This document shows positions 13,331 to 25,799 of a stretch of 64,000 nt of DNA, one piece after another. Position 1 is the stretch's first letter, and each line of letters opens with the position of its first letter. This DNA is from Cryptomeria japonica (lineage: Eukaryota; Streptophyta; Pinopsida; Cupressales; Cupressaceae), in assembly GCF_030272615.1 (NCBI RefSeq), contig NC_081406.1:261381386-261445385 (forward strand), written 5' to 3'. The notes below the pieces were generated by a model. It was not told the origin of the DNA and made no database searches. It worked only from the letters and a program-made list of their open reading frames with translations. A program made the position numbers and the translations under genes.

Positions 13331-14600
13331 TACAAGTGTTGGGTCTTTGTAATGTATTGATTCAAGATAATTATGCAAAACTAGCTTTAAATTGATTTTT
13401 AAAAACCTTTTTGAAATGTTAATTATTTAGAACAAATAATATTACATTTAGTATTTAATTAAGATCTTATCAATCTCAAATTTAATCATTATTTACATCA
13501 CATTATTATCATTTCATTCTACACACTAACCCAACAAATAAAAAAAGTAACTCCCAAACATTTCTTTATTACAATGGAATTTGAGAAAATTAAAATGTTT
13601 AATAATAACAACAAATTACAATAGCAATGAACAATGATAAACCATCATGTGCATACTAATAGTAGATATTAACCAGAACCCCATATAACGCAATTGATTT
13701 GCAACCAAATGAAATGAAATTACAATGTAGATTCCAAGTGAGATTATCCTCAAACAAAAGAAGTAGCTAGCATCTTATAATCTTTGAAATGAAAGGGAAT
13801 TTTTTCTTTTGATCTTAAATATATTTATGAAATCAACACATTTAACTTTTAAAAAATATTAGATTTATATATAATTAGTAGGTGCTGATAAAATTCGGTA
13901 TGAGACATCATGGAGTGACATTTCTTCATTGGACAAATTAGAACAATTTTTTCTTTGATAAATAAGTATTAAATGAAATGGGTATAAATGAGGATATGAA
14001 TGAGAAGGTCAAACAAAGAAAATTTGACGATGAAGATAATGATGAATAACCTACATGCAATTTATCTTCAAAGAAGTAAGATCCAATTAATTAATTTCAT
14101 AGATACATTAAAAAAAAAAAGATTAATATTTAATAAACTCTAGTAATAAGTATAACTCCAAATCAAGATGAAATTAGTTAAGAATTATATACTTTGAATT
14201 ATAAATTGAATGAGTTAAATTATAAATTGAATGCATATTTATTTTTCAATATTATTTATTAGAATTCAAATATAATATATTACTTTAAATACACACAATT
14301 TAATCTTATATAATGATGAAAATCTCATATATTTAATTTAAATAAAATGTACACAAACTCTTATAGACAGGAGAAATCCATATCTTTACTTAACAAAATT
14401 CCAAAACTTTACTGCTGAACCCACACCTCTCAATCATCTTATTATCAATTAATTTACATGTTTAGATGCGTTTTCTACAATTGCCTATAAAAGTTAGGCG
14501 AATTTGCTTGTGGGAAACCGTTTTCCTCTTCTCATGTCACCTCACTTGTTTACTATTGAGTTAACCATATAAACAATAATAAAAAGGAGCGAAAATAGAA
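13331..14600. other. AT-rich region downstream of the GRDP-like gene
   Basis: No gene or named element is visible. The part from 14,623 downwards would hold the 3' UTR of the minus-strand gene that ends at 14,624. I did not find a perfect AATAAA on the minus strand close to the stop. Confidence 0.5.
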
Positions 14601-14623
14601 AATGCTCCATGAATACAATTGTA

Positions 14624-17600
14624 TTAGCCAATGGAGGAGCCTCTCTGGCCCTTATGTACAGGAATCCCACTGAGAGTCCTCCTTGTGGATTCCCCACCAC
14701 GGTTCCCTCCAAACTGATTTCCTCCGCCTGATTCCATTATATTCAATACATCAGTAGAGACTGCCTTCCTAATGGATTTGTTAGCAAATGGACTCACCAC
14801 ACCATCCATATATAACCAGCTTTTACTCGAATATACATGAACCTCTTCCTCTGAATTTAGTCTCGAAGGATTGGTATCCACAGGTGGAAGCCCTAAAACT
14901 TCCCTTGGATTCAAATACCAAAATGTTAGATCCCTTATTGATCGTGAATTTTGTATTACTACAGATCCCCAGTCCCTGTTTCCTGGTTTGGCTTCTTTCC
15001 TCCTCTTCCTGATAAAGAAGTTTTCTAGACTGTCGCCCTCACCCCCAAAGTCTGCGACTGTGCGAACTGTGGCGTTACAGAGGAGGAGAAGTAGAATTGC
15101 ATCTTCCTTCGCCTGAAATTCCATGGCAGAGACCTTCCAGTTAAAGAGAGCAGTGGCTTTTCCTTGTGGGCATTGCGCTGTGTATCGAACCAGAGTTACA
15201 AAGCCTTCTTCTTCGTCGTCCTTTGCCCCCGTTACTTGGTACTGCAGCTTTCGCCCATTCAACAATCTTGCCTGAAATAAGATAAAAAAATAATAATCAC
15301 TTTTGATTCTTTAACAATTTAAAAATAAATAAATTATTTTTTCATTGAAGCAAAATAATGTGTCAATCATGTTAACAGCATGAATTATTAACAAAATAAA
15401 AATATTTTTTATTAGTGCAAAACAATATATTAAATTTGTTTGTGCCTAATGTAGTTATAAAGTATATATAAAAGATTTATTATTAGTGCAAAACAATATA
15501 TTAAATGTGTTTGAGCCTAATGTAGTTATAAAATATCTATAAAAGATATAAGGCACGGTTGACCTGAGCAATATTTGATTTAGAAAGATTAAATTAAAAT
15601 AAAAACGTGGAAGATTTGCATACGAAGAAAAGTAAGATGACTCCTGTGATATTATAATTTTAAAAGGCATGGAACATTAAAAGAATAAAAAAGACGAGAG
15701 AAAAAAAAATGTGGTTGACAAGTTGAAATACATGCCAATTATTAGTTGATTAGGCATTAACTTAAAGCTGTACCCAAAACAGATTTTTCTTCATAATTTT
15801 TTAATATATTTTTAAAATGTTATAAAGTTAATGTTCAAAATAAATAACAATGCAATATATTATTAGTAGTTAACTCCAAAGTACAATCTGGCGGATGATC
15901 CAGTCCAACAGTTAAAGTACAAGAATGATAGAAGCAAAAAGAAGGTATCTTGAGTTCTAATCATAGATATGTTGAAACAAATGGCTTTGATGATGAGAAT
16001 TGCAGGTTTCTTACCGATTTTCCTTTGGGGGTGTTTTTGAGTGTAAATTCCAGATGCCGTTCCCACTCCAACTGTTGTATTGGCATCTGTATGGTGAAAA
16101 TCTCACCGCTCGAGAGTTCCCATGTCATCCTGTGGTTCTCTAGATCATCTGCTATGGGCGTTGCAGTGCCCACTACATTCCCTGCAGTTTTCAAAATTAT
16201 ATGAATTAATAATATTAGATTTTCATAATCGTTTGTAATTTATTGTGCTGATAATTTATTGTTTTTGGTTTTGATTATGTACATCATATTAAGTGATCTA
16301 TCATCAGAATTTTTAAGATTACATCGGAATAAAAGAATATATAAGAAAGAGGAGAAATGAATATGAAGAATCAACAGAAGGTAGAAAAGCAAACTACCTG
16401 GGGCGATGCCAATAGAACCTGCAACATATGTCCATGCTCCTTCGCAAACTTGTATCACCCTTTCATTCCAGTCCACTCCCACAGGGCGGTCACTGCGTCT
16501 TCTCCAAACGCCCCTTGCAACTCTGTTCAATTGCACGCCATATGTAGATTAGTTAATAAATGTCTAAACAACAGAAAAAAGTATGTGTCAGGAGAATGGC
16601 TGACTAACTTGCCTCATGCGTACAACGAAGCATTCTTTACCGGCATGGTTGAGCACGGTTCTCGAAATCCAACGGCCTTCCTGGGGTCGGTATCTGTTCA
16701 TCCGAAGAACGTAATCCGATACCATGGCACCCGTGTCGTCTGTTACACGATCTGGCACGCATTTCAGAAGATATGGAGCTTGAATTGGGGGAGTTATGGA
16801 TGCCACCAGTCTGAGACAAGAAGGTTCTGCATTAGAATTCTTTGGCACAGAATTTGATCTTATGGTAATGGACTTGTCTAGAGTCAGTGATGGGCTTTGC
16901 AGAATTTCATGCCACTGAAGAACAAGCTTTTTCAGACGCCTTGATTTTCTCAGAGGACCAAAGCAAGTGTTGATATATGATCGGAGATCGAGCTTTAGGC
17001 CTCTGGTATTCGCTTCACATTGCAAAACCCATGGTTTATGCCAGCTGGTGTCTGAGCATAGCTTGGCCAATGGTTTTTCTGACCTCAATTCTTTGTAGGA
17101 ATCAATTGCCTTGAGCCGCAGGAATAAGTTTCTGAACTCCTCCCTTGTGTCAGCCCTTCCTATGCCTTTAATAAGAATACAGACCTGCTCATTAACAAAC
17201 AAAAAAATACTCCATCACCACAATAACAAGAAGAGAGATAAGAAGGTTTCTTAGTATTGAATTTGAGGTAGAGATGTGAAGTAAAATTTGTGTGCATATG
17301 ATGTTTTTATTGAAATTTATTTACCTCCATGACATATCTGGGCTCCAAAGTCTTGTACTTCCCATTAACATCAATGTCCTGATATTCCCAGTATATGGGC
17401 TTTGGGGTGTTAAATCCTTCCAAAGCCTTGGGAATTGAAAGTGGTTTGGACTGGATGGAATCGAACGTTGCACCTGCTGTCTCATAAGGCTTTCCAAAAG
17501 TATCCTCCCATAGTCTTGCTGTTTCATGGAGATCCTCCTCTGACACAGCATTGGGTCCTCTGTCTATGGCTGCTCCTCCGTATATTCCATCTAGCCATTC

Positions 17601-18988
17601 AACGTCCTTGGCATATGCCACTGGATAACTCTGTATATACCCAAAAGAGGATCAGAGCAATATTATGCATTGAATGTGCAAAATTCAGGTGTATTGAAAT
17701 TGTTGGTACTGATACAAAACCATAAAGTTTGGGGAATTTTATATGTTTTTGGAAGTGGGTTATACCTGGTGTGTAGTCCACATGAGAAGGATGTCCACAG
17801 TGGGGATACAAGAAAAAGCTCCTCTGTGTTTATTGACCAAATGCAGAAAGCATTTGTAACGTTCTTTGGCAGCTACCAGGAACTGATTTTCCCACAAAAA
17901 TGGCTGAAAGACCTGCCATTTGCCAACCAGGTTAGAACCAGCACTACTTTTTACTAAAAAGCTTACATGAAATCATCTCTCGTTTCAGTTAGCTACCTGT
18001 TGATAAAATGAGCACTGATTAGAGATGGCAGCAACGAGGTCAAAGCCATCTTTCTCAAGCTTGCTCTCCGTATTAGGCATAGGATACACCATACCTGGCC
18101 GTTGTTTTACCCGCAGATCAAAAGTTTCTGAAGGAAATCTCTGACTCCATATTTTCTTGCATCTTGACATAGCTTCGACCTCGCTTTTGGGCTCTAGAAG
18201 AAGAGGCTTATCAATGATTTTGGAAAAGTGTGAAGTGCAATATTGTTGATATGCATCCTGCAAAATTCAAGTTGCACTGTAATTATCTTTGGCCGTGCAG
18301 TATTGGAGAATGGAGGATTTTATATTAGCAATTCGATACATTCACACAAATCTTTAGACAAAAACTTCTTCTATTAAAAATCATATAGTGAAGAAAAAAT
18401 CAAATTTACAAACCCACTGTAGACTATTTGAAAGAACAATCTCATGAAATTATTGTGCATAGCATCTGGTATAAACGAATTTATTTCGAAAGTAACAAAC
18501 CGGATTCAAACAGTGACAGTGCCAAACCCATTGAACATCCAAGGGTGGCAGCAGGGTCTGAGATTGTCGTAATTCTGCTGCTAAAGGCATCCAAACCTGT
18601 TTGTACCTACACAATTATCAACCCAAACACAAATTTATCAATCAATGATATCAAATTTTCAGAATTAGATTTGTCTAAAAAAATTTAGATCAACGTGTCA
18701 AATCATACAAAGAAAAACAATATATATAATCTTTCATGGACCATAAAAAAACTCCATGCTATATTTATCATATACAAACCGTCGGATGGCCTCGTTTAAC
18801 AGGGGACCATGATGAAGCCAAGGCATATTCCTCACACTGCTCAGAAGCTGAAGCTGCTTTTTAGCAGCACGAATTAAATCTACGCTAATAACTATGCATT
18901 TGGCAGCTTCGATTTCATTTTCTGCAGTAGTAACACTCCGAGACGAAGCCGCATCAAAACTATCAACATGTCGAAACTCAGACACCAT
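14624..18988 (-). CDS. Glycine-rich domain-containing protein, GRDP/DUF1399 family (9 exons)
   Basis: This looks like an intact host gene. Exons on the minus strand: 18,988-18,776; 18,596-18,501; 18,257-17,997; 17,912-17,766; 17,630-17,325; 17,184-16,613; 16,522-16,398; 16,181-16,015; 15,271-14,624. They join in frame to 844 codons, close to the ~820 residues of Arabidopsis GRDP1. Landmarks: VISVDLIRAAKKQL (residue ~33), LDVQWVWHCHCLNP (~90), YCTSHFSKIIDKPLL (~110), VDILLMWTTHQSYPVAYAKD (~230), LWEDTFGKPYETAG (~275), AWTYVAGSIGIAPGNVVGTA (~562), ARLLNGRKLQYQV (630), RDWGSVV (~729) and a short glycine-rich tail GGGNQFGGNRGGES (~810). These follow the DUF1399 repeats and plant GRDP order. The biochemical role is not settled; Arabidopsis members are linked to growth, ABA and osmotic stress. 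All introns are GT-AG except intron 6 (GC-AG). The start is the first ATG before the conserved N-terminus. The glycine-rich tail is shorter than in some relatives. Confidence 0.93.
15411..15552. repeat. 71-bp tandem duplication in GRDP intron 8
   Basis: Two adjacent copies of a unit beginning ATTAGTGCAAAACAATATAT occur at 15,411 and 15,482, differing at a handful of positions. They lie inside the largest intron (15,272-16,014) and do not touch a splice site. Confidence 0.85.
16523..16612 (-). other. GC-AG intron 6 of the GRDP-like gene
   Basis: The exon 6/7 join only keeps the conserved ...VVRMR-VARGVW... reading if the donor is AG|GCAAGT (exon end 16,613) and the acceptor is AACAG|AGTTGC (exon start 16,522). 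The nearest GT donor (GTTAGT, 5 bases further) leads to a frameshift and an early stop. AG|GCAAGT is the standard strong consensus of plant GC-AG introns. Confidence 0.85.
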
Positions 18989-19237
18989 TACGCCACAATT
19001 CTGTATCGTTTGCAGAAAAAAGAAAAACCCTTAAGCCCTGCTAAAAAGTTTCTGGGTGTTTTTCCAACATGAACATCAATCTACACAGCAGCAGTCCTCT
19101 TAATTGATGCTCTTCCTTCTCGTGACATACAGCCAAAAATTTCAGTTGAAATCATCCAATACTTGTGTGGCCATGATAGAATACTCGCATCAAGTGTGAA
19201 TCTTGTTGGCTTTGTCTCTTTACAATCACGAGACTCT

Positions 19238-19244
19238 TAAATAA
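19238..19244 (-). promoter_or_regulatory. TATA-like box for the GRDP-like gene (tentative)
   Basis: TATTTAA on the minus strand lies 250 bp upstream of the start codon at 18,988 and would give a 5' UTR of about 220 bp. Other AT-rich candidates exist (TATTATAG near 19,920), so this choice is weak. Confidence 0.3.
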
Positions 19245-19680
19245 GATAATATCCCAGCCGCCTCTTAATCACCATTTTTTAAAGAAAAAGAGCCCCAAAT
19301 TTCAGTTAAAGTCCGCGCTCAAAAACTAATTAAATCTACAGTTGGAAGAATCTTTTGCAGGTGGGAGATGGAGTGGAGGATATATCTCAGTGGTTGTCAG
19401 TCTTTACTGCAATTCCGTGTAATGTAGGCAATCTGAGCCCCCCCAACATAAATGAAAATATACCTCTTATAATTATTGAAAAGCCCCTCTTGTTATGTAC
19501 CAGACATATTTGATCTGTCGCGATGTCTGTTTCCTTCAAATCAGGGAAGAAATGAAATAATGACATTATACAATCAAAAGTGTGGCATCACCCCTCTTAA
19601 GGGGTCGGATCAATATACCTCCAAATTAGGAACCAGCGACACTATCTTTAATTTTGACACGCTGTCTTGCTTTAACGGGA

Positions 19681-19798
19681 CACGTGTTGCAGCTTTAGTC
19701 TCCACCGTTCATCATGCGCCACGTTTGCTAAAGTTTGGTTCCTCTACATGACGTCGGATTGAAGTCACGGTTTTCTTTAGACTTTTACAAAACACGTG
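19681..19798. promoter_or_regulatory. ACGT-core cluster (two G-boxes) upstream of the GRDP-like gene
   Basis: Two CACGTG G-boxes (19,681-19,686 and 19,793-19,798, the latter within ACACGTGTC), one TGACGTC (19,749-19,755) and one CCACGT (about 19,719) fall within 118 bp, 0.7-0.8 kb upstream of the start codon. ACGT-core boxes are bound by plant bZIP and bHLH factors and ACACGTGTC is a strong ABRE form. Regulation of this gene by them is inferred from position only. Confidence 0.5.
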
Positions 19799-20099
19799 TC
19801 GAATAACCACTGGCTACAACTGTCCCTATAAACGAAGAAAAATGAGTCTCAAGTACCACATTTTTTGACTGGATTTGCGTCATTTTAGGCATTTCTGTAA
19901 TTTCCTCTTCTGGGCTATAATACGGGACGGTAGAGATGCGCTCCAAGCTCTCTGGAACTTGGTCCAAGATGTCTGGAACAGATCTGCGCCTTACACGTCC
20001 GGCTAATGGAACTCCTGTAGTGAACGCTAGATTATATATATTTTATTAGCTGTTGACACTTGCCGCTATGGTCATATGGGAGCCCCCAATTATAACAAT

Positions 20100-22540
20100 A
20101 CCTAACAGGCATGATCTTTGATAAAGTCGTTGAGAAAAATTGGCCAGAAATTAGAGGGGATAGATTCATGGTATTAGTACCCACGCGCCCATCAGCTAAT
20201 CCATGTGACCGAATTGATTGAAATTGAGGACCTACTCACGATACGTGTGTTATATAAATCGCTCTCAATGTTGGCATGGATTTGTACATATCTCAAACTT
20301 GTTCTTTTTAAAGGTCTTCCCATGATAGGCTACATTTAAAAATATATTTTAAAAATTCTTTACACATTAAATCATTCATTGTTTCATATTAAATGTCTCT
20401 ATAATTTTGATTGGTGCTATGTGTACATTTTGCTGCTGATCATATATTTTGCTTTGTTTATTGCTCTATGTTTAGTTGGGTATTTATATAGTTCTTATTG
20501 ACTTTGCAATTGATCATCCTGATAAGAAAATTAGGTTTAAGATGATAGAAAAGTATTCAAAGCATTAAACACTGGCAACAAAAATCTCTATAATAAGAAA
20601 AAAAAAAAAAAAAAAATTTATCATATGACAATGCCATCATTTATTAAAGAGGGTATAGAGGTGTACACACTCCATTCAATTACTAGCCTCACAAACAGTA
20701 TGGTCAAATAGATTATCATATAGTGAGACCATCTAGTCTTATTGATGTGACCTCACTTGTTCTATAGTTGCTATTATTTATGCTTTGGAGGACCCTGTGA
20801 TCCATAGGGTGTAGATGTTGTCACCTTATATTGGGAGCTTATGTGATGATTGAGCAGTACAGGTAAAAAATCACATAATATGGTAATAATTATGTATATG
20901 GTTTGTTTGGTGACAATAGAATAATTTAATATAATTTTTATACTTAAAATCTTAATATGTAAATTAGTTTTTAATCAAATAAATGAATTAAAAATATTTA
21001 TTTATTATATATTTCAATACCTAGACACATAAAGTGGTATGTCATCTACCATTCATATGAACAATTTTCCAGTCTCATGTATGTCAGAAATATATTTTTA
21101 ATATATCACAATTAATTAGTACTTTTTTATATATAGAATGATATTGAGTATTTATTGATATATTTTTTGTTGACTAGGTGTGGATTACACCATCATCCAG
21201 CATGTCTATTAATAGTATTAACTATGATATTGGATTTACTAAGGTGCATTATCTAGCACATTTTACAAAATTATTCTATATTTATTGTATATGTACTTGA
21301 TTTTTTTAGTTAAATCTATTACTATTTGGTTGCCTGAGGAGTTCAATTGTCACACCTCTTGGTATATCGAACAAGATAGATGTGTCCATGTTGATGTCTC
21401 ATCATTGATGTCTCTAATATAGATTTAATTATATATGTATACAATCGATTATTATTATTTTTCCTAAATTGATATCATTAGGTATTTGTAATTAATTAAT
21501 TTACACTACTTCTATTGTGTTATAGATTGATATGAGAACCTCAGTTTGAGAACACATGGAGAACACATCATTCTTGGTGATGCTAAGTGTAAGAATCAAG
21601 AACAACTAGATTATCATATGTTGTCTGTTTATTATGTTTATGTTATTTTAAAATACTATTTTTTTTGCCATAAAATTCAAAACACTTTTTAATTTTATGA
21701 ATTGTATAAAAAATTGAGCTACAATATAGCGAGGAGTCTAGGAGATCAAAAAATATAAGGTCTAAACTAATTCAAATATTCAAGGTTCACATGCTAGTCA
21801 ATAAAAGAGAGGTTGAATGTTTGTATCATAGTCTTTCTACATAAGAGAAGATGTTTTGTATGCTTATATGGTACATTCAAAATAATTTATATAAAATGAC
21901 GATATTGTGTAAAGACAATGTTCCCCTCATGACATTGTATGACATTATGTACACCACACCACCTTATTAAGATGAATATATAAATAATTTATACATATTT
22001 ATAGTTTTAATAGTTTTAATAGTTTGAATAATGCTCAATGCAAAAAATGATCATGAATGATTTTTTTATATATAATGTTAACATATGTATGAAGAATAAA
22101 AGTAATTAAATTTTATTAATCTTTATCACATCTTACATCAGTTATCAATTTAGCTCTTATGTTATGTATGGAAGTTTATTAATACATGTGATGAATTCGT
22201 ATCTCCCTCTCTAGCTATTGTTAGCATAAAAGAATATTTACCTAATTAATTATTTAATTCCTTAGGTCTCTTTTCACACTAGCTACTTAATTTAGGTCAC
22301 GTATTTTTGTTTCTAGTCATAGGATTGAGATACCTTTCATGATCTATTTCTATCCCCACCTAAGATTTCATCTAGGGTTGCTTTTTTCTTCTTATGTTTT
22401 CCTTTTATAAGGATACATTATTGTATCATCCATCAAGATGGTTGCAAATTGATAATAATTCATACTTTGTGGATCAATTTTCTTTGACCTTCATAGAAAT
22501 TCCTTTCTTTTGTAATAGGCACTTGATTCTAAGTGATCTT
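20100..22540. other. AT-rich intergenic DNA, no gene seen
   Basis: There are no convincing frames. Parts near 20,750-21,640 have a patchwork of less AT-rich segments bordered by AT-rich ones, which could be exons of a decayed gene or element, but no domain could be recognised. A TATATAAAT at 20,250 has no usable downstream reading frame. Confidence 0.4.
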
Positions 22541-23300
22541 TTTTTTCCCTTTTTTCAATTTAGAATAGTTCTTGCCCATGATCATTGTCCTCAGTTTTGT
22601 CTCCTTTGGTGGTACATACGATAGTCTTTATAACAAGGAAATAGAGAACATGGAGTGGACTGTTATTGGCAAAGAAGAATTTGCCAATGACATCATCCAC
22701 CTCATCCTTATTTTACACATTGACTAACACTAGTATCATGTTTGCAACATCACTATTAATAGTCATTCTACATATCCCCTCAAGCTATACTATCTACACA
22801 ACCCCACAATCTATTTTTTTACAATTCTAGTACTAATAAGAGTAATATCCCTTAGTGATAGAATACAAGTTGTAAGTTTTTTCATCCACAAAACCCCACA
22901 ATATATTTATTTCAATGTTTTGTCTACATGATAATTGGCCACATACCTTCACACTTATACTCTATATGTGAAGGACGTCCATATTAACTCTTATAATGAT
23001 GTCTTTGAATTGAAGTTGACAAAATAAAATCTCCACAACTTAGCACCCCCCATTTCCTTAGCTTTTTCTTGAGTTTGGTCACAAACTTTCTTAAAATGAA
23101 CTTATCGTTCGAAGAGACTCTTAACAAATTCTTCTAATAACTTGCAAGAGCAATTGAAATGTCCAATCCTAATAAACCCAATTGTTTCACACCTTGTTGA
23201 ACCCTCCCCTCCTCTCCCCACATACTTAAAGTCTCAAATTCAAGATCCATAGGCCTTGTTGACCTGTTCGTCACTTATGCTTTGAGAACTCATAGTGACA
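22540..23300 (-). pseudogene. hAT transposase N-terminal relic
   Basis: This minus-strand stretch parallels 7,340-8,160 of the larger hAT relic. The segment around 22,660-22,700 (minus DDVIGKFFFANN) matches the equivalent part near 7,460-7,500, and the end near 23,280 has the same start-region wording (an ATG followed by a Ser-rich start). Only the N-terminal third is present and it is riddled with stops. It is a separate copy from the plus-strand relic at 25,800-27,700 because the two overlap in family coverage. Confidence 0.65.
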
Positions 23301-23944
23301 CTATAAGAATCAAAATTTATGGTTTAAAATTTAAATCATACATGTCATTATATGCAAGCTTAAGACAAGTATTTTATTTTTTTGTTTCTTACTTTCACAT
23401 GAAGCATAGAAGCAATAGATAAATAAAATAAGAATCTATGTTCAACCTTCATCAAAGAAGAATTTCACTTTTACCTTTCTTACTTTTGGTCACACAAAGT
23501 GTAAGTGTAGAAACAAAGGATACACAAAAAATGAAATCCTAATTTGACTAATATTAATCAATTATTTATACAAGTTTACAAATTAAATATTTATAAACAA
23601 TTTAATAAATAACTTTAGAAACTTAAACTATTACTATTATAAATATAAAATTGATACTTAAGCCCCTAAAAGTTGTTTAGGGTTGTCTAAATTTTATTTT
23701 TAGTAAATCAACATTCCACAAACCTAAAAAAAATATTTTATAACCATAGATGATTCAATGAACAATTTATTATATATCTAAATTGAAAACAAAACAAAAA
23801 TAACTCACATAACCATAAATTTCATAATTAACCATTTACAAATGGACATTTTGAATAAAAAATTAAAATCCCAAAAAATGAAGGGATATGGGATATTTTG
23901 AAGGCTTGCAAGCTACTAGCTTGATGAATGTGTTGAAACTTAAA

Positions 23945-24180
23945 ACATGTGACACTTGTTCTTCATCTTGCTAATGCTCTCACTCTTATCATGCAATTGT
24001 TGCACTTGCACCCTTGCTCATTTCTTCCAAGCTTTGATAGTGATTTGAAAATTGAACATTTGACATGTGTTCTCCCTCTTGTTGGTCCCTCTTGCAAATA
24101 TTCTCTCTTTTTATGTAGTTGTTACACTTGTAGCCTTTCTCAATGCTTCCAAGCTTTGATAATAATTTGGATTGAGGGTG
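23945..24180. repeat. Two-copy imperfect tandem repeat (~112 bp)
   Basis: Two neighbouring units share the segments TTGTTGCACTTG/TTGTTACACTTG and TTCCAAGCTTTGATA, spaced about 112 bp apart. They are diverged and sit in non-coding AT-rich DNA. Confidence 0.7.
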
Positions 24181-25780
24181 TGAGGTGTATTCATAGGTTT
24201 TTTTAAAAGTGTTCAGAGTATGTATGGGACTCATAAACTACTAAAGTTAAAGTTGGAGGAATGAACATCAAAAGAATGGGATTATTTTTAATTATTTTTG
24301 GAGCTGTTTGGTGCAAGGGATAGCCAACCATCTCAAAGACTTTTGGGAGATTTTGAAAAGATTCCTTGAAGCCTTGAAAACATCTCAACATTCCTTGAAT
24401 GTCCCCAACAAGGAGAGATGCTTCAACAAGTCCCCTCTGAGGAAGATACCATGAGGTCATCTCTTGGTGGTGGTGTTTGGGAGATGGAGGAAGGGCATCT
24501 CCTAACTACCTAAGTCTCTACCTGACACCTCATTTTTTTTTAATGGCATTTTTTCAAGGTAGACATATCTACGTGAAACACTACTTTCATCTCATCTCCA
24601 TATCATTAGGGAGTTTGTCAACACTGCTTATCGAATATCTCATAGATCAAAGGAAAATGACAATGTGTTCCTCGTTAGAATATCGGATGTATGTCACCAA
24701 CTATTATGATGTCTTGATTGTATTTCTCATCTATTTAAAACATCCATGTGTTGGAAATTATACATATATTGGAATAAAAGATTGGTCGTTGTAGCTCTTC
24801 CACTAACACTACTTTGTTGGTCTTAATGTAGAATGTAAACAGTTATATATGATTATATAATGAATATCTATACATACCAATAATTAAAATTTCTTACATT
24901 ATTTAATATCTAATTTTTAATTCTTATCATTTTCCAAATCCCTTGGATCTTCCCTTCTGTCATTTAAGTTCTTGAAACCTACAACAATGAAAAACTATTG
25001 TCTTCAACATTCAAAAAATCAACAAAAAGCCAACCTCCTTCAATCAAGAATTTATATTTCCCCTCCAAATGTAGCGCCAAGATCTAAAAGATTCAAATGA
25101 ATTAACAAATTAATTCCTCTAGAATTCCTATTAATGTAACACCATCCTTCAAGAAATCAACACAAAGCTAACCTCCTCTTTTCTTCTCCTCCAAATGTGG
25201 CACCAAAATCTAAAAGATCTATGGATGGAATCAAAGAGTAATTTCTGCAAAGGAACTCACTCCAAATGTGGTAACTCATTTTCAAGAACTTCAAGCAAAG
25301 GATCTTGCATGCTTTCTTTAATTGTGGTGGCCAGGTAAGAGTTACTTTCGAAGAGCTGGTTTTGGTTCATACATATCTTATTTCTAAGAAAATTTCTATT
25401 CACATTGATTCAGTTACTTGTAGAGAAAATTAGTAAACCGATTGATCAAAAACACAATCTACAAGAGTTGAACTACAAAATTCTGGAGCCAAAAAAGATT
25501 AAACATAAGAGATTATTAAGATCTGTAAAGGAGCTTTAGATCTGAGTGTCGATAGCATCATCCTTCATTACGCCAATAACACTCTCTTTGGGGCATTGGC
25601 ATCCAGGAGTTTTTGTTGAAACAGTCAGCATTTAGACCTGTGACGTGTGCATTGGTGAAGTCATTTCTGAAGGTAAATGGGTGTCATTGTTTTAAAATCA
25701 CTTCAAAGTATCAGTTTCTATGATGTTGGGTATAAAAGTATCCAGTGTCTGTTGCAGTATACAAAATAATATCATTATCA
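24181..25780. repeat. Non-coding region with a diverged two-copy repeat
   Basis: No gene is visible. Two diverged units with the words CAACCTCCTT/TAACCTCCTC, CCTCCAAATGT and ATCTAAAAGAT occur at about 25,019-25,100 and 25,149-25,225, spaced about 130 bp. The remainder is unassigned. Confidence 0.45.
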
Positions 25781-25799
25781 AGTGCTACTACTATTGAAT

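Noticed and set aside
16357-16857. 166-codon plus-strand frame
   Set aside because: Antisense shadow of exons 6 and 7 of the GRDP-like gene, which have family support on the minus strand.
19476-19751. 91-codon plus-strand frame upstream of the GRDP-like gene
   Set aside because: No recognisable domain, no splice or promoter support, and it overlaps the ACGT-core cluster.
20250-20300. TATATAAAT with a nearby ACGTG as a divergent promoter
   Set aside because: The next ATG opens only a very short frame, and no exon-like sequence follows.
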